In this document: in pieces, positions 17,221-27,881 of the stretch
How the letters are laid out: every line of letters begins with the position of its first letter
How positions within the stretch are numbered: position 1 is the stretch's first letter
NCBI GenBank assembly: GCA_021772055.1
Contig: JAETNR010000002.1
Coordinates: forward strand, 1-64,000
Origin: Blautia sp.
GTDB taxonomy: Bacteria; Bacillota; Clostridia; Lachnospirales; Lachnospiraceae
Direction of reading: 5' to 3'
Length of the DNA stretch: 64,000 bases
The notes under the pieces: generated by a model
What the model was told of the DNA's origin: nothing
Databases searched by the model: none
The model's input: only the letters and a program-made list of their open reading frames with translations
Position numbers and translations under genes: made by a program

Positions 17221-18312
17221 ATGGCAAGCTTATCATTACAGCACATTTGTAAAAAATATCCAAACGGTTTCGAAGCTGTTAAAGACTTCAACCTGGACAT
17301 CGCAGACAAAGAATTTATCATCTTCGTAGGACCATCCGGATGTGGAAAATCTACAACTCTTCGTATGGTAGCCGGACTGGAAGAAATCTCCAGCGGTACC
17401 TTAAAAATCGGTGACAAGGTTATGAACGATGTAGAGCCTAAGGATCGTGATATCGCAATGGTATTCCAGAACTACGCTCTGTATCCTCATATGACTGTTT
17501 ATGATAACATGGCATTTGGTCTGAAACTTCGTAAAGTTCCGAAGGACGAAATCGACAAAGCAGTTCGTGAAGCAGCAAGAATCCTTGACTTGGAAAAACT
17601 TCTTGATCGTAAACCGAAGGCTCTTTCCGGTGGACAGAGACAGCGTGTTGCTATGGGACGTGCTATCGTTCGTAATCCTAAGGTATTCCTTATGGATGAG
17701 CCTCTTTCCAACCTGGATGCAAAACTTCGTGTACAGATGCGTATTGAGATTTCCAAAATTCATCAGAGACTGGGCGCTACTATCATCTACGTAACACATG
17801 ACCAGACAGAGGCTATGACCCTTGGTACCAGAATCGTAGTTATGAAAGACGGCGTTGTTCAGCAGGTAGATACACCTCAGAACCTGTACCAGAACCCAGG
17901 CAACCTGTTCGTAGCCGGATTCATGGGATCCCCGCAGATGAACTTCCTGGATGCACAGATCGCAGAAAAAGGCGGCAACCTTGTTGCTAAGATTGGTTCT
18001 GACGAAGTAGTTATTCCGGCTTCCAAGGCAAAAGCTCTGAAAGACGGCGGCTATGTAGGAAAAACTGTTGTTCTTGGTATTCGTCCGGAAAACGTTACAG
18101 ATACCCCGAATGGAGCTATGTCTTCTGTTGTTAAGGTTTACGAGCTTCTTGGTGCAGAAGTATTCCTGTACTTCGATGTAAACGGAACTCAGGTTACAGC
18201 ACGTGTTGACCCACGTACAACCGCTAAGACCGGTGATGCTATCAGATTTGATTTTGATATGGAAAAATCTCACTTCTTCGACAAAGAAACTGAGTTGGTT
18301 ATCACCAACTAA
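17221..18312 (+). CDS. ugpC: Multi-sugar ABC transporter ATPase (UgpC/MsmX/MsmK type)
   Basis: A 363-residue CUT1-family ATPase with Walker A GPSGCGKSTT, signature LSGGQRQRVAMGRA, Walker B VFLMDEPLSNLD, H-loop YVTHDQTEA, and a C-terminal TOBE/MalK-like regulatory region (VVLGIRPENVTD). In Bacillus and streptococci the equivalent MsmX/MsmK powers several sugar importers. This fits here, because the sugar importer at 7941-11004 has no ATPase gene. Codon use differs from the neighbours (many GTT, GCT, CGT and AAC codons), as in highly expressed genes. A GGAGG site precedes the ATG. It ends with a strong terminator before the regulator gene. Confidence 0.92.
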   Translation: MASLSLQHICKKYPNGFEAVKDFNLDIADKEFIIFVGPSGCGKSTTLRMVAGLEEISSGTLKIGDKVMNDVEPKDRDIAMVFQNYALYPHMTVYDNMAFGLKLRKVPKDEIDKAVREAARILDLEKLLDRKPKALSGGQRQRVAMGRAIVRNPKVFLMDEPLSNLDAKLRVQMRIEISKIHQRLGATIIYVTHDQTEAMTLGTRIVVMKDGVVQQVDTPQNLYQNPGNLFVAGFMGSPQMNFLDAQIAEKGGNLVAKIGSDEVVIPASKAKALKDGGYVGKTVVLGIRPENVTDTPNGAMSSVVKVYELLGAEVFLYFDVNGTQVTARVDPRTTAKTGDAIRFDFDMEKSHFFDKETELVITN

Positions 18313-18329
18313 TTTATTAAAATACTTCA

Positions 18330-18359
18330 CCCCGGGGAATATTTCCCCGGGGATTTTTT
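18330..18359 (+). terminator. Terminator of the UgpC-type ATPase gene
   Basis: A ten-base stem CCCCGGGGAA/TTCCCCGGGG (18330-18339 with 18343-18352) with a three-base loop and TTTTTT. The regulator gene starts only 20 bases later, so its expression would come from read-through or another start. Confidence 0.88.
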
Positions 18360-18378
18360 CTAAAGAAAGGAGCACTCC

Positions 18379-19464
18379 ATGGCAATACAGCAAATACTGA
18401 AGAAATGTCTCACGGACTGGAAGGAAATCAGTCATCTTGATTTCTGTATGTTAAATGCCAACGACGATATTTATGTAACCACTTGTGACAAAAGGCTTCC
18501 ATCAGACCAGATTCTGCAGGAATTTCGGGAAAGTACGGCTTTATGCAAAGCCAACTCCAGCCTCTGTATGTATAAGCTTCCGGATGATTCCGAATCTCCT
18601 TCCCTCCTGATTGTCTGGGGAAGCGGCGAATCCGTTCCTACCATTGGAGAGCTGGCTGTATGCCAGATTCAAAGTCTCCTCACTGCCTATGCAGAAAAGA
18701 ACGACAAGAATACCTTTATGCAGAATCTGCTTCTCAATACCTATTCCGAAGTAGATGCTTTTAACCGTGCCAAAAAGCTCCACATTGCGACCTCTGTCCG
18801 GCGTGCAGTTCTTCTTGTGGAAACAAAAAAAGCCAGTGATGAACATGCCCTGGCTACCATCCGCAATATTTTCTCCGCACGCTCCAGAGACTTTATTACT
18901 TCTATGGACGATTCCGGCATTATTATTGTACGGGAATTACAGTCCACGGACAATTATGAGAATCTGCGCAGCCTTGCGTTTATGCTGGTGGACATGCTGA
19001 ATACAGAAGCTATGACCTCAGCCTGGGTTTCCTACAGCAATATTGCAGATGACCTGAAGGATTTAAGCAATGCTTACAAGGAGGCACGCACAGCTCTGGA
19101 AGTAGGCAAGATTTTTTATGCAGAAAAAAATGTCTTTGGATACAATCGCCTTGGCATCGGAAGGCTGATCTACCAGCTTCCCCTTTCTGTATGTGAAATG
19201 TTCATGGAGGAAATTTTCCAGGAGGAATCCCTGGATAACATAGATGAAGAAACCCTGATCACCATCCGGACCTTCTTCGAAAATAACCTGAATCTGTCGG
19301 AAACCTCCCGGCAGCTTTATGTTCACCGAAACACTCTGGTTTATCGTTTTGAAAAGCTGCAAAAGAAATTCGGCCTGGATATCCGCACCTTTGAGGATGC
19401 CCTTACCTTCAAGCTGACAATGATGGTTTCTGATTATATTAAGAACAAAAAAAATGGGAGTTGA
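18379..19464 (+). CDS. CdaR/PucR-type transcriptional regulator
   Basis: A 361-residue regulator. The middle part (about 190-280) resembles the degenerate GGDEF-like domain of CdaR proteins (SYSNIADDLKDLSNAYKEAR), and the C-terminus is the PucR/CdaR helix-turn-helix (LSETSRQLYVHRNTLVYRFE). The N-terminal about 100 residues are of unknown type, possibly sensory. An AAAGGAG site precedes the ATG. It follows the shared sugar ATPase on the same strand, separated by a terminator, suggesting that it controls sugar uptake; the effector is unknown. Its stop codon lies at the edge of the hairpin of the downstream terminator. Confidence 0.82.
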   Translation: MAIQQILKKCLTDWKEISHLDFCMLNANDDIYVTTCDKRLPSDQILQEFRESTALCKANSSLCMYKLPDDSESPSLLIVWGSGESVPTIGELAVCQIQSLLTAYAEKNDKNTFMQNLLLNTYSEVDAFNRAKKLHIATSVRRAVLLVETKKASDEHALATIRNIFSARSRDFITSMDDSGIIIVRELQSTDNYENLRSLAFMLVDMLNTEAMTSAWVSYSNIADDLKDLSNAYKEARTALEVGKIFYAEKNVFGYNRLGIGRLIYQLPLSVCEMFMEEIFQEESLDNIDEETLITIRTFFENNLNLSETSRQLYVHRNTLVYRFEKLQKKFGLDIRTFEDALTFKLTMMVSDYIKNKKNGS

Positions 19465-19478
19465 AAAACTCCCATTTT
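19451..19478. terminator. Shared bidirectional terminator between the regulator and glpK
   Basis: A perfect 12-base stem AAAATGGGAGTT/AACTCCCATTTT with a GAAA loop. The regulator's TGA stop (19462-19464) begins at the last stem base and runs into the loop. The minus strand continues with a long T-run, serving glpK from the other side. Confidence 0.85.
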
Positions 19479-19500
19479 GGTATTTCCCAGACACTTTTTT

Positions 19501-20997
19501 CTATTTCTCTTTTGCCCAGGCAAAGGTACACTGTACTGCCTTTTTCCAGCCTTTCAGCAGTTTCTGACGTTGTTCCTTCGATAGTGCAGGATGGAATTCC
19601 CGTTCCTTCTGCCAGTTTTCTTTTATTTCATCAGCATCCTTCCAGAAGCCTGTTGCAAGTCCTGCCAGATAGGCAGCTCCCAGAGCTGTTGTCTCAATAC
19701 AGCTCGGACGTACCACATCGGCATCCAGAAGATCTGCCTGGAACTGCATCAGGAAATTATTGGCGCTGGCTCCGCCGTCTACGCGAAGAGAATTCAGTTT
19801 CACCCCTGCGTCCTTCTCCATTGCAGCGATGAGATCCTGTACCTGATAGGCCAGGGATTCTACAGTTGCCCGTATCAGATGGGCGCGCCCTGCCCCTCTT
19901 GTCAGACCCAGAATCGCCCCTCTGGCATACTGATCCCAGTAAGGCGCACCAAGTCCCGTAAATGCGGGAACCACGTAAACGCCATTGGTATCCGGCACAG
20001 AAAGGCAGTATTTTTCAGACTCTGCTGCGTTTTCCAGAATCTTTACCTCATCCCGCAGCCACTGAATCGCAGCGCCTGCGACGAATACGCTTCCCTCCAG
20101 TGCATAACCCGGCGTTCCATCGGGATTCACCGCAATGGTGGTGAGGAGTCCCTGTCCGGAAGGAACTGCATGATTCCCGGTATGCATCAAAAGAAAACAG
20201 CCTGTTCCGTATGTATTCTTTACATCGCCCTCATGGAAGCAGCACTGTCCGAAAAGAGCAGACTGCTGATCCCCTGCTGCACCGGAAATAGGGATCCTGC
20301 CTCCCAGAAGGCTTTCGTCGGTATAACCATAAATGCAGCTGCTGGGCTTCACTTCCGGAAGCATGCATTTAGGAATCTGAAGTTTCTCTAAAATTTCATC
20401 ATCCCACTGCTTTTTGTAAATGTCAAACAGCATTGTTCTGGACGCATTGGTATAATCCGTCACATAGACTTCGCCTTTGGTCAGCTTCCAGATCAGCCAG
20501 GTATCCACCGTTCCGAAAAGAAGTTCTCCTCTCTCTGCCGCTTCACTGGCCCCTTCCACATAATCCAGGATCCACTTAATCTTTGTCCCGGAAAAATAAG
20601 CATCCGGAACCAGCCCTGTTTTCCTGCGGATCACCTCTGTAAGGCCGTCACGCTCCAGTTCCTCGATTATTCCGGCAGTTCTGCGGCACTGCCATACAAT
20701 TGCCGGGTAAATGGGATTTCCCGTGCGTTTATCCCATATGATCGTGGTTTCCCGCTGATTCGTGATTCCAATGGCCTCAATATCATTTGCATCTGCACCG
20801 ATCTTTCTCATGGCCTCAGTGGCAACTGCCATCTGTGAGGACCAGATTTCATGAGGATCATGTTCCACCCAGCCGGGCTTTGGATAAAACTGCGTAAATT
20901 CTTTCTGTGCCACGCTGCACATTATCCCCTGTTTGTCAAACAGGATGCATCGGGAGCTTGTTGTTCCCTGATCCAGTGCCATTACATATCTTCCCAT
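19501..20997 (-). CDS. glpK: Glycerol kinase GlpK
   Basis: A 498-residue FGGY-family kinase making glycerol 3-phosphate from glycerol and ATP in the cytoplasm. Motifs include the N-terminal phosphate loop [32 protein letters not shown] and the C-terminal ATP site [16 protein letters not shown]. Length is normal. A GGAGG site lies nine bases before the ATG. There is no adjacent glpF, glpD or glpP, so it stands alone. It converges on the CdaR-type regulator and shares its terminator. Confidence 0.97.
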   Translation of the reverse strand: MGRYVMALDQGTTSSRCILFDKQGIMCSVAQKEFTQFYPKPGWVEHDPHEIWSSQMAVATEAMRKIGADANDIEAIGITNQRETTIIWDKRTGNPIYPAIVWQCRRTAGIIEELERDGLTEVIRRKTGLVPDAYFSGTKIKWILDYVEGASEAAERGELLFGTVDTWLIWKLTKGEVYVTDYTNASRTMLFDIYKKQWDDEILEKLQIPKCMLPEVKPSSCIYGYTDESLLGGRIPISGAAGDQQSALFGQCCFHEGDVKNTYGTGCFLLMHTGNHAVPSGQGLLTTIAVNPDGTPGYALEGSVFVAGAAIQWLRDEVKILENAAESEKYCLSVPDTNGVYVVPAFTGLGAPYWDQYARGAILGLTRGAGRAHLIRATVESLAYQVQDLIAAMEKDAGVKLNSLRVDGGASANNFLMQFQADLLDADVVRPSCIETTALGAAYLAGLATGFWKDADEIKENWQKEREFHPALSKEQRQKLLKGWKKAVQCTFAWAKEK

Positions 20998-21103
20998 AAT
21001 GTGATACCTCCGTTTTCTCTATTCCCTGCAGGCCCCCAATCCTACCGGGACAGTTTATTCTATTTTTTCTCTTTTGTACCTTACAGGATGTTCCTGCGCC
21101 TTA

Positions 21104-22006
21104 TCAGCCCAGAAGTGTTTTCCCGATAAAATATCCCAGTACCAGAATACCAAGGATGATCCGGTACCAGCCAAACGCTTTGAAATCATGCTTTTTAATA
21201 TATCCCATGAGGAATTTAATAGCAAGGATGGATACCACAAAGGCTACTGCCATTCCCACCACCAAGATGACCGCTTCTGCCGCACTAAATGCGAAACCGA
21301 ATTTCACAAGTTTTAAAAGACTGGCGCCAAACATCACCGGGATTGCCAGGAAAAAGGTAAACTCCGCAGCTACCGTACGGGAAGTTCCTACCAGAATTCC
21401 CCCGATGATGGTAGAACCGGAACGGGAGGTTCCTGGAATCACCGCAAGCACCTGGAATACACCGATCAAAAACGCAGTCTTAAAGGACAGATCTTCCAGG
21501 GATGTGCAGACAGGTCTTCTTTTTTTATTATAGTTTTCAATAAAAATAAATAATACACCGTAAACGATCAATGCAATGGCAACCACCACGTAATTATTGA
21601 ACTTCTCTTCAATCACATCGTTAAAAGGAAGTGCAATGATGATGGTGGGCAGACAGGCTACCAGGATCTTAAACCATAAGATCCATTTTTCCTTATCACA
21701 GAACCGTTCCACAAATGTCAGTACCACCCTTGATACTGCAGGCTGTTTTTCAATGGCACGCTGTTTCTTTCTGGGAATCTCCCTTATGTAAAACGGCCAA
21801 AGTTTGCTCCAATAAAGCACTACCACTGCCAATATCGCCCCCAACTGGATGACTACCAGAAAGAATTCCATAAATTCTTCGCTGACATTCAGCTTAATAA
21901 ACTCATCTACCAGGATCATATGTCCCGTACTGCTGATGGGAAGCCATTCTGTGATTCCCTCCACAATTCCAAGGACAATTACTTTGAGCAGTTCCAAAAT
22001 ATCCAT
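21104..22006 (-). CDS. uppP: Undecaprenyl-diphosphatase UppP (BacA)
   Basis: A polytopic membrane enzyme of about 300 residues that dephosphorylates undecaprenyl diphosphate, recycling the lipid carrier for peptidoglycan and wall polymers and giving bacitracin tolerance. Both signature regions are present: [17 protein letters not shown] with its catalytic Glu residues, and [14 protein letters not shown] start it at the ATG at 22006 with a GGGAG site; the longer frame lacks one. It is slightly longer than the usual 260-280 residues because of a loop after the third helix. It could serve the wall polymer genes further on. Confidence 0.95.
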   Translation of the reverse strand: MDILELLKVIVLGIVEGITEWLPISSTGHMILVDEFIKLNVSEEFMEFFLVVIQLGAILAVVVLYWSKLWPFYIREIPRKKQRAIEKQPAVSRVVLTFVERFCDKEKWILWFKILVACLPTIIIALPFNDVIEEKFNNYVVVAIALIVYGVLFIFIENYNKKRRPVCTSLEDLSFKTAFLIGVFQVLAVIPGTSRSGSTIIGGILVGTSRTVAAEFTFFLAIPVMFGASLLKLVKFGFAFSAAEAVILVVGMAVAFVVSILAIKFLMGYIKKHDFKAFGWYRIILGILVLGYFIGKTLLG

Positions 22007-22054
22007 AGTTTCTCCCTTCTTAACATACTTGTTCTTTGATAAGTATACCATAAG

Positions 22055-22093
22055 AAAGGCGAAGATTCCATTAAATCAGGTATCTTCGCCTTT
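22055..22093 (-). terminator. Terminator of carAB
   Basis: A perfect 12-base stem AAAGGCGAAGAT/ATCTTCGCCTTT (22055-22066 with 22082-22093) lies 15 bases after the carB stop; the U-rich part on the minus strand is short (TTTCTT). Confidence 0.7.
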
Positions 22094-22107
22094 GTATTTT
22101 TATTTTT

Positions 22108-25100
22108 TTAACGGCCTGCAATTGTAGCAATATCGATCAGCGTCAGATTGTGGACGTCCGTATTTTCAAGGCTTGTTACAAGAGCCTCTGCCGTATCCAG
22201 GGACGTTAAAACATTTACGCCTGTTTCAATGGCATTTCTCCGGATAATAAATCCGTCCTTCTGGTGTTCCACGCCCTGGGGCGGTGTATCAATGACCACA
22301 TCGATCTTATGTCCCAGGATCAGGTCCATCAGATTGGGAGCAGGCTGTTCCAGTTTGTTGGTACGGATTACCTTAATGCCGTTTTCTTTCAGCACCTTTG
22401 CAGTTCCTCTTGTGGCATAAATACGGTATCCGATGGCTTCAAACCGTTTTGCAATGGGAATGATATCTTCCTTGTCCTCGTCTTTTACCGTGATGATCAT
22501 ATTTTTATACTTGGGAAGCCGTATGCCAGCGCCCAGGAACGCTTTGTAAAGAGCCTCGTTAAAGCTTTCTGCTATTCCAAGGCATTCGCCTGTGGACTTC
22601 ATCTCCGGCCCAAGACTGATATCAGCCCCCCGGATCTTTTCAAAGGAAAATACAGGCATTTTAATTGCAATATGTTTCGCTTCCGGCTGCAGTCCGGGCT
22701 CATACCCCAGATCTTTCAGTTTATATCCAAGAATCACCCTGGTCGCCAGCGGGACAATAGGGATTCCGGTTACTTTGCTGATATAGGGAACTGTACGGCT
22801 GGAACGGGGATTTACCTCGATCACATACACTTCATCATTGCATACAATGAACTGAATATTGATCATTCCGATCACATGCAGGGCTTTTGCAAGACGGCGT
22901 GTATATTCCGCTATGGTTGCCTTTGACTCGCTGCTGATGGTCTGGGCAGGATATACGGAAATACTGTCGCCGGAGTGGATTCCTGCACGCTCAATATGCT
23001 CCATGATTCCGGGAATCAGGATTTCTTCCCCATCGCAGACCGCATCCACCTCAATCTCCTTGCCCATCAGGTATTTGTCTACCAGGATGGGGTGCTCCTG
23101 TGCGATCTGATTAATAATGCCGATGTATTCTTCCACATCCTCATCGCTGACTGCAATTCTCATTCCCTGACCGCCAAGCACATAGGACGGGCGTACAAGA
23201 ACCGGATATCCCAGCTCATTAGCTGCCTTTTTTGCCTCCTCTGCGGTAAACACGGTATGTCCCTTCGGACGGGGTATGCAGCACTGTTCTAATATACCGT
23301 CAAAAAGCTCCCGGTCTTCTGCGGCATCCACATCTTTTGCAGAGGTTCCAAGGATTTTTACCCCCATTTTCATCAGTGCTTCCGTCAGCTTAATGGCCGT
23401 CTGGCCCCCAAACTGCACCACTGCGCCATCCGGTTTTTCCACGTTTACAACGTTTTCCACATCCTCGGGAGTCAGAGGCTCGAAGTACAGTTTATCCGCA
23501 ATATCGAAGTCCGTACTCACGGTTTCCGGATTATTGTTGATGATGATTGTTTCGTAGCCCTCTTTAGCAAATGCCCAGGTACAGTGTACGGAACAGAAAT
23601 CGAATTCAATGCCCTGACCGATGCGGATAGGCCCGGAACCCAGAACCAGAACTTTTTTCTTATTCGGAGTTGCCTTTGCTTCGTTTTCTGTTTCACTGTT
23701 TCCGTAAACAGAATAGTAATAAGGTGTCGCTGCCGCAAATTCTGCTGCACAGGTATCTACCATTTTATAGGCTGCCGTAATGCCATATTCCTTGCGCATG
23801 GCTTTTACCTCTGCCTCCGTTTTTCCGGAAAGGGCGGCGATTACATTGTCCGGGAACTCCAGGCGTTTTGCTTCCAGAAGCATCTCAGGCGTCAGCTCCT
23901 GGTTCTTAAGGGCCTGTTCCATCTCAACCAGAATAGCGATCTTATCAATAAACCAATGGTCAATCTTTGTGGTTTCATGAAGCATTTCCTGAGAAAGGCC
24001 CCTGCGGATCGCTTCTGCAATCTTCCAGATTCTCCGGTCGTCAACGATTTTCAGCTCCTCTAAAAGCTCCTCGGAATCCAGATGGGAAAAATCGTAGGAC
24101 ATAAGACTGTCCACATGCTGTTCCAGAGAACGGATGGCTTTCATCAATGCGCCCTCAAAGCTATGGCAGATACTCATCACCTCTCCGGTAGCTTTCATCT
24201 GGGTTGTCAGGGTTCTCTTTGCTGTAATGAATTTATCAAAGGGCAGACGGGGGATTTTGACCACGCAGTAATCCAGCATAGGTTCAAAGCTTGCATAGGT
24301 TTTTCCGGTAATGGCATTGGGGATTTCGTCCAGCGTATAGCCCAGGGCAATCTTTGCCGCAACCTTGGCAATGGGGTATCCGGTAGCCTTACTTGCCAGA
24401 GCAGAAGAACGGCTTACACGGGGGTTTACTTCGATGACGCAGTATTCAAAGCTCTCCGGATGAAGGGCGTACTGTACATTACAGCCGCCGGTGATTCCAA
24501 GCTCCGTAATGATATTCAGTGCAGAGGTACGCAGCATCTGGTATTCCTTATCTCCCAAAGTCTGGGAGGGAGCCACTACAATAGAATCTCCTGTATGAAC
24601 GCCGACAGGGTCTATGTTTTCCATGTTGCAGACAGTAATACAGTTGCCTGCACTGTCACGCATCACCTCATATTCAATCTCTTTCCATCCTGCAATGCAG
24701 CGTTCCACCAGAACCTCTCCCACACGGGAAAGACGCAGGCCGTTCTCCAGAATTTCCCGAAGTTCGTATTCATTATGGGCAATGCCGCCGCCGCTTCCGC
24801 CTAAGGTATAGGCAGGGCGGAGAACCACCGGATATCCGATGGTATTGGTAAATGCAAGGCCGTCTTCCACTGTGGTAACCACCTTGGAAGCAGCTACCGG
24901 TTCCCCAATCTTTTCCATGGTATCCTTAAATTCCTGCCGGTCTTCTGCTTTTTTGATGGTTTCTGCGGTAGTACCGATCAGGCGTACATGGTGCTCTTTC
25001 AAAAAGCCTTTTTCATCCAGCTCCATGGCAAGATTCAGTCCTGCCTGCCCTCCAAGGGTGGGGAGCACGCTGTCCGGTTTTTCCTTAAGGATCAGCCTTT

Positions 25101-25323
25101 CTACCACCTCTACAGTCAAAGGCTCAATATAAACACGATCCGCAATATCTTTATCTGTCATGATGGTGGCGGGATTGGAATTGAGGAGTACCACCTCCAT
25201 GCCCTCTTCCTTCAGGGAACGGCAGGCCTGGGTTCCTGCATAGTCAAATTCTGCTGCCTGGCCGATGATGATCGGGCCTGAACCGATCACCAGAACCTTA
25301 TGAATGTCTTTATTCTTTGGCAT
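22108..25323 (-). CDS. carB: Carbamoyl-phosphate synthase large subunit CarB
   Basis: A 1071-residue enzyme with two homologous ATP-grasp halves (each starting with a GSGPI(I/R)IGQ nucleotide loop, at about residues 13 and 563) and a C-terminal MGS-like allosteric domain. It makes carbamoyl phosphate from bicarbonate, ammonia and two ATP for pyrimidine and arginine synthesis. [20 protein letters not shown] is the second-half metal-binding segment. Its ATG overlaps the carA stop by one base. No pyr or arg genes adjoin it, so the regulatory pathway cannot be told from context. Confidence 0.98.
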   Translation of the reverse strand: MPKNKDIHKVLVIGSGPIIIGQAAEFDYAGTQACRSLKEEGMEVVLLNSNPATIMTDKDIADRVYIEPLTVEVVERLILKEKPDSVLPTLGGQAGLNLAMELDEKGFLKEHHVRLIGTTAETIKKAEDRQEFKDTMEKIGEPVAASKVVTTVEDGLAFTNTIGYPVVLRPAYTLGGSGGGIAHNEYELREILENGLRLSRVGEVLVERCIAGWKEIEYEVMRDSAGNCITVCNMENIDPVGVHTGDSIVVAPSQTLGDKEYQMLRTSALNIITELGITGGCNVQYALHPESFEYCVIEVNPRVSRSSALASKATGYPIAKVAAKIALGYTLDEIPNAITGKTYASFEPMLDYCVVKIPRLPFDKFITAKRTLTTQMKATGEVMSICHSFEGALMKAIRSLEQHVDSLMSYDFSHLDSEELLEELKIVDDRRIWKIAEAIRRGLSQEMLHETTKIDHWFIDKIAILVEMEQALKNQELTPEMLLEAKRLEFPDNVIAALSGKTEAEVKAMRKEYGITAAYKMVDTCAAEFAAATPYYYSVYGNSETENEAKATPNKKKVLVLGSGPIRIGQGIEFDFCSVHCTWAFAKEGYETIIINNNPETVSTDFDIADKLYFEPLTPEDVENVVNVEKPDGAVVQFGGQTAIKLTEALMKMGVKILGTSAKDVDAAEDRELFDGILEQCCIPRPKGHTVFTAEEAKKAANELGYPVLVRPSYVLGGQGMRIAVSDEDVEEYIGIINQIAQEHPILVDKYLMGKEIEVDAVCDGEEILIPGIMEHIERAGIHSGDSISVYPAQTISSESKATIAEYTRRLAKALHVIGMINIQFIVCNDEVYVIEVNPRSSRTVPYISKVTGIPIVPLATRVILGYKLKDLGYEPGLQPEAKHIAIKMPVFSFEKIRGADISLGPEMKSTGECLGIAESFNEALYKAFLGAGIRLPKYKNMIITVKDEDKEDIIPIAKRFEAIGYRIYATRGTAKVLKENGIKVIRTNKLEQPAPNLMDLILGHKIDVVIDTPPQGVEHQKDGFIIRRNAIETGVNVLTSLDTAEALVTSLENTDVHNLTLIDIATIAGR

Positions 25324-26399
25324 TAGTGTTTCCCTCCCATCATTTCCATAAATCTGTCAAACAAGTAGCCGGAGTCCTGTGGTCCCGGGCATGCTTCCGG
25401 ATGGAACTGCACAGTAAAAATATTTTTTCCCGTGTACGACATGCCTTCATTGGTATTATCATTTACATTGACAAAAGCCGGCTTTGCAATGTTTTTCTCT
25501 TCAAGCGCCTTGGCGTCTACCACATAGCCATGGTTCTGAGAAGAAATGTAAACCCTCCCTGTGGCAAGATCCTTTACCGGATGATTGCCGCCCCTGTGGC
25601 CGTACTTCATCTTATAGGTGTCCCCGCCTGTCGCCAGAGCCATAAGCTGATGGCCAAGGCAGATGGCAAAGATCGGCACCTGGGAATCATAAAGCTTCCT
25701 GACCTCCTTAATAATCGATGTGCACTCCTTAGGGTCTCCCGGTCCGTTGCTCAGCATGATTCCGTCAGGATGATCCTTTAATATTTCTTCTGCTGTTGTC
25801 AGCGCCGGATATATGGTTACCTGGCAGCCTCTTTCATTTAAAGACCTGGCAATATTTCTTTTTGCGCCAAAATCCATCAGGGCTACCTCCGGGCCATCTC
25901 CTTTGAGGACCTGTTTCTCACGGCAGGTAACCTTTTCCACTACTTTGCCGGTTGTATATGCTTTTAAACGGGGAATGATTGTCTCTAAATCATAGTTTTC
26001 ATTGACGGTAATCATACCATTCATAGTGCCTTTTTCTCTGAGAATTTTTGTGAGGGCTCTGGTATCAATACCTGCGATGCCTGGGATATCATGCTTGGCT
26101 AGAAAATGCTGAATCGTGTCTACGCTTCGGAAATTACTGGGAATTCGGGATAGTTCTCTTACTATAAAGCCGTCGATCCATGGTTTCATGGACTCCTGGT
26201 CATCATAACAGATTCCGTAGTTGCCAATTAAGGGGTAGGTCATGCATACCGCCTGTCCCGCATAGGAAGGGTCAGTCATTACTTCCAGATAACCGGTCAT
26301 CGAAGTGTTAAAGACAATTTCACTGATGACTTCCCTGGCAGACCCGATACTTGTTCCTGTAAAAACATGACCGTCTTCTAAAATCAGAAATGCTTTCAT
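25323..26399 (-). CDS. carA: Carbamoyl-phosphate synthase small (glutaminase) subunit CarA
   Basis: A 358-residue subunit with an N-terminal CPSase domain and a C-terminal class-I glutamine amidotransferase. The catalytic Cys is in [13 protein letters not shown] and the His/Glu pair in [13 protein letters not shown]. It feeds ammonia from glutamine to CarB. The ATG has a GGGAG site, and a good promoter (26454-26482) lies about 50 bases upstream. The leader is too short for a PyrR attenuator, and I see no arginine box. Confidence 0.98.
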   Translation of the reverse strand: MKAFLILEDGHVFTGTSIGSAREVISEIVFNTSMTGYLEVMTDPSYAGQAVCMTYPLIGNYGICYDDQESMKPWIDGFIVRELSRIPSNFRSVDTIQHFLAKHDIPGIAGIDTRALTKILREKGTMNGMITVNENYDLETIIPRLKAYTTGKVVEKVTCREKQVLKGDGPEVALMDFGAKRNIARSLNERGCQVTIYPALTTAEEILKDHPDGIMLSNGPGDPKECTSIIKEVRKLYDSQVPIFAICLGHQLMALATGGDTYKMKYGHRGGNHPVKDLATGRVYISSQNHGYVVDAKALEEKNIAKPAFVNVNDNTNEGMSYTGKNIFTVQFHPEACPGPQDSGYLFDRFMEMMGGKH

Positions 26400-26453
26400 A
26401 CAATCTCCCTTTCTATCGATTTCTTCCTCATTATTTTATCCTAAATCTTCAAG

Positions 26454-26482
26454 ATTGTATCACAAGCCTTTCTCTTTTTCAA
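26454..26482 (-). promoter_or_regulatory. carAB promoter
   Basis: On the minus strand TTGAAA (26477-26482), a 17-base spacer and TACAAT (26454-26459), about 50 bases before the carA start. Confidence 0.65.
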
Positions 26483-26560
26483 CAAAATTTTTCGTAAAAA
26501 TCAGGATGGGAATGTAAAAAATCTTTTTTATATTTTTTTGAAATTTTTTCAAAAAAACTA

Positions 26561-26589
26561 TTGACTTTTCCTTTAAGATAGGTTATTAT
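26561..26589 (+). promoter_or_regulatory. Promoter of tRNA-Leu
   Basis: TTGACT (26561-26566), a 17-base spacer and TATTAT (26584-26589; an overlapping TATAAT is at 26587-26592), about 35 bases before the mature tRNA. An AT-rich inverted repeat (about 26534-26557) lies between this and the divergent carA promoter. Confidence 0.65.
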
Positions 26590-26626
26590 AATCAAGCAGT
26601 CGCGAGAGAGCGGTTGAGTAAGAAAT

Positions 26627-26710
26627 GCAGGAGTGGCGGAATTGGCAGACGCGCAGGCTTCAGGTGCCTGTGGTCGCAAGATTGTGTGGGTTCAAGTCCC
26701 ATCTCCTGCA
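26627..26710 (+). tRNA. tRNA-Leu(CAG)
   Basis: An 84-base class-II tRNA. The acceptor stem GCAGGAG pairs with CTCCTGC (26703-26709), with discriminator A at 26710. The anticodon stem CAGGC/GCCTG holds the loop TTCAGGT, anticodon CAG, reading CUG. A long variable arm (TGGTCGCAAGATTGTG) and T-arm GGGTTCAAGTCCC are present. The 3' CCA is not encoded. A run of T follows at once. Confidence 0.97.
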
Positions 26711-26750
26711 CTTTTTTATGTTCAAAATGAAGTGCTTTCAGGACTTATGG

Positions 26751-26801
26751 AAGGGGCAGAAACCTTTGTCGTAAAAAACGATATTGAGGTTTCTGCCCCT
26801 T
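26751..26801. repeat. Long inverted repeat after tRNA-Leu
   Basis: A perfect 15-base stem (26751-26765 with 26787-26801) with a further four-base helix TCGT/ACGA inside its 21-base loop. It lies between the tRNA and the convergent lactonase gene, whose stop is 15 bases away. Neither strand has a proper T-run, so terminator function is likely but not typical. Confidence 0.6.
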
Positions 26802-26816
26802 TAAGTTTGTGAATTT

Positions 26817-27863
26817 TTAATTTTTATCTTCGTTTGTATTTCTCACAGCAGATATCATCACCGGTTTTGGTACTGCTTCCTTATGAGACAGCAGCTGCAT
26901 TTTGCCGGTATCTTCTGCATATTCTATCAGTGCAAGATTATCCGTATACTGGTTAGCCACCACGAGCAACTCTCCGAAAACAGAAAAATCTCTGGGGCCT
27001 TTCCCCCCGCATGAAATGATATCCATTTTCTTCAGCATACCATTTTCCTGTACAACAAAACTTGTTATACTGTCACTCCCACGGTTAGAAACAAACAGCA
27101 GTTTTTGATTCTCACTGAATTTTATGGCTGCTGCCGTGTTTTCTCCTTCAAACTCCTCAGGAAGCGAGCTGATGCGCTGCACTATTTCATAGGAATCGCC
27201 TTGCTTCTTAAATACAATCACTTCTCCCGTAAGCTCACCGACCACATAAAGAAGCTCCGGATACTTATCACATACAGCAAAATGTCTCGGCCCCGTTCCT
27301 TCCGGAAAGCAAAGGTTCTTTTCGGTGTTCTCCAATTTTCCTGTCTTATGGTTTAGTTTATAGCAGATCACACGATCCAGACCCAAATCGCACACATATA
27401 AAAATCCGTTCACCATGCCGGAAAAATGTACATGGGGTCCTTCCTGGCGCTCCGGATGCTTTCCGCATCCCACATGCTGCTTATGATCCGTGCACTCCAC
27501 AGGTTTCCCCTCTGCATCCAGTCGGAATACCGTAAGGCTTCCGCTTGTATAATTTGCCACAAACAAAAACTCTCCGGTGTCATCCATCGACAGATGACAG
27601 GGATCCGCCCCTTTTGACGGCAGCGAAAACAAATACTCAGGCATGTCCTCCAAAGAAAATACCGCCAGTCTTCCTTCAGGGGTCAGCTCTTCTACAGAAT
27701 ACATTACTTTTTTATTCGGATGCATCAATAAATAAGAAGGATTGTCAATTCCTTTTACTGCACTGCGCATTTTCACTTCCTGTTTTTCTGCGTCCAGCTC
27801 ATATTGATAAATGCTGTTTTCTTCCTTCCTCGCATAACTGCCAAGATAAAATACGTACTTCAC
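26817..27863 (-). CDS. Lactonase-family beta-propeller (6-phosphogluconolactonase-like)
   Basis: A 348-residue cytoplasmic protein of the YbhE/Pgl seven-bladed propeller family. Typical segments are VFYLGSYARKEENSIY, GADPCHLSMDDTGEFLFVANY, GPRHFAVCDKYPELLYVVGE and ENTAAAIKFSENQKLLFVSNRG. Family members hydrolyse 6-phosphogluconolactone in the pentose-phosphate pathway, though many homologues have untested substrates. The start is GTG at 27863 with an AGGGAG site. It is followed by the long inverted repeat shared with the tRNA side. Confidence 0.87.
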   Translation of the reverse strand: MKYVFYLGSYARKEENSIYQYELDAEKQEVKMRSAVKGIDNPSYLLMHPNKKVMYSVEELTPEGRLAVFSLEDMPEYLFSLPSKGADPCHLSMDDTGEFLFVANYTSGSLTVFRLDAEGKPVECTDHKQHVGCGKHPERQEGPHVHFSGMVNGFLYVCDLGLDRVICYKLNHKTGKLENTEKNLCFPEGTGPRHFAVCDKYPELLYVVGELTGEVIVFKKQGDSYEIVQRISSLPEEFEGENTAAAIKFSENQKLLFVSNRGSDSITSFVVQENGMLKKMDIISCGGKGPRDFSVFGELLVVANQYTDNLALIEYAEDTGKMQLLSHKEAVPKPVMISAVRNTNEDKN

Positions 27864-27881
27864 TTTCCCTTAAACTCCCTT

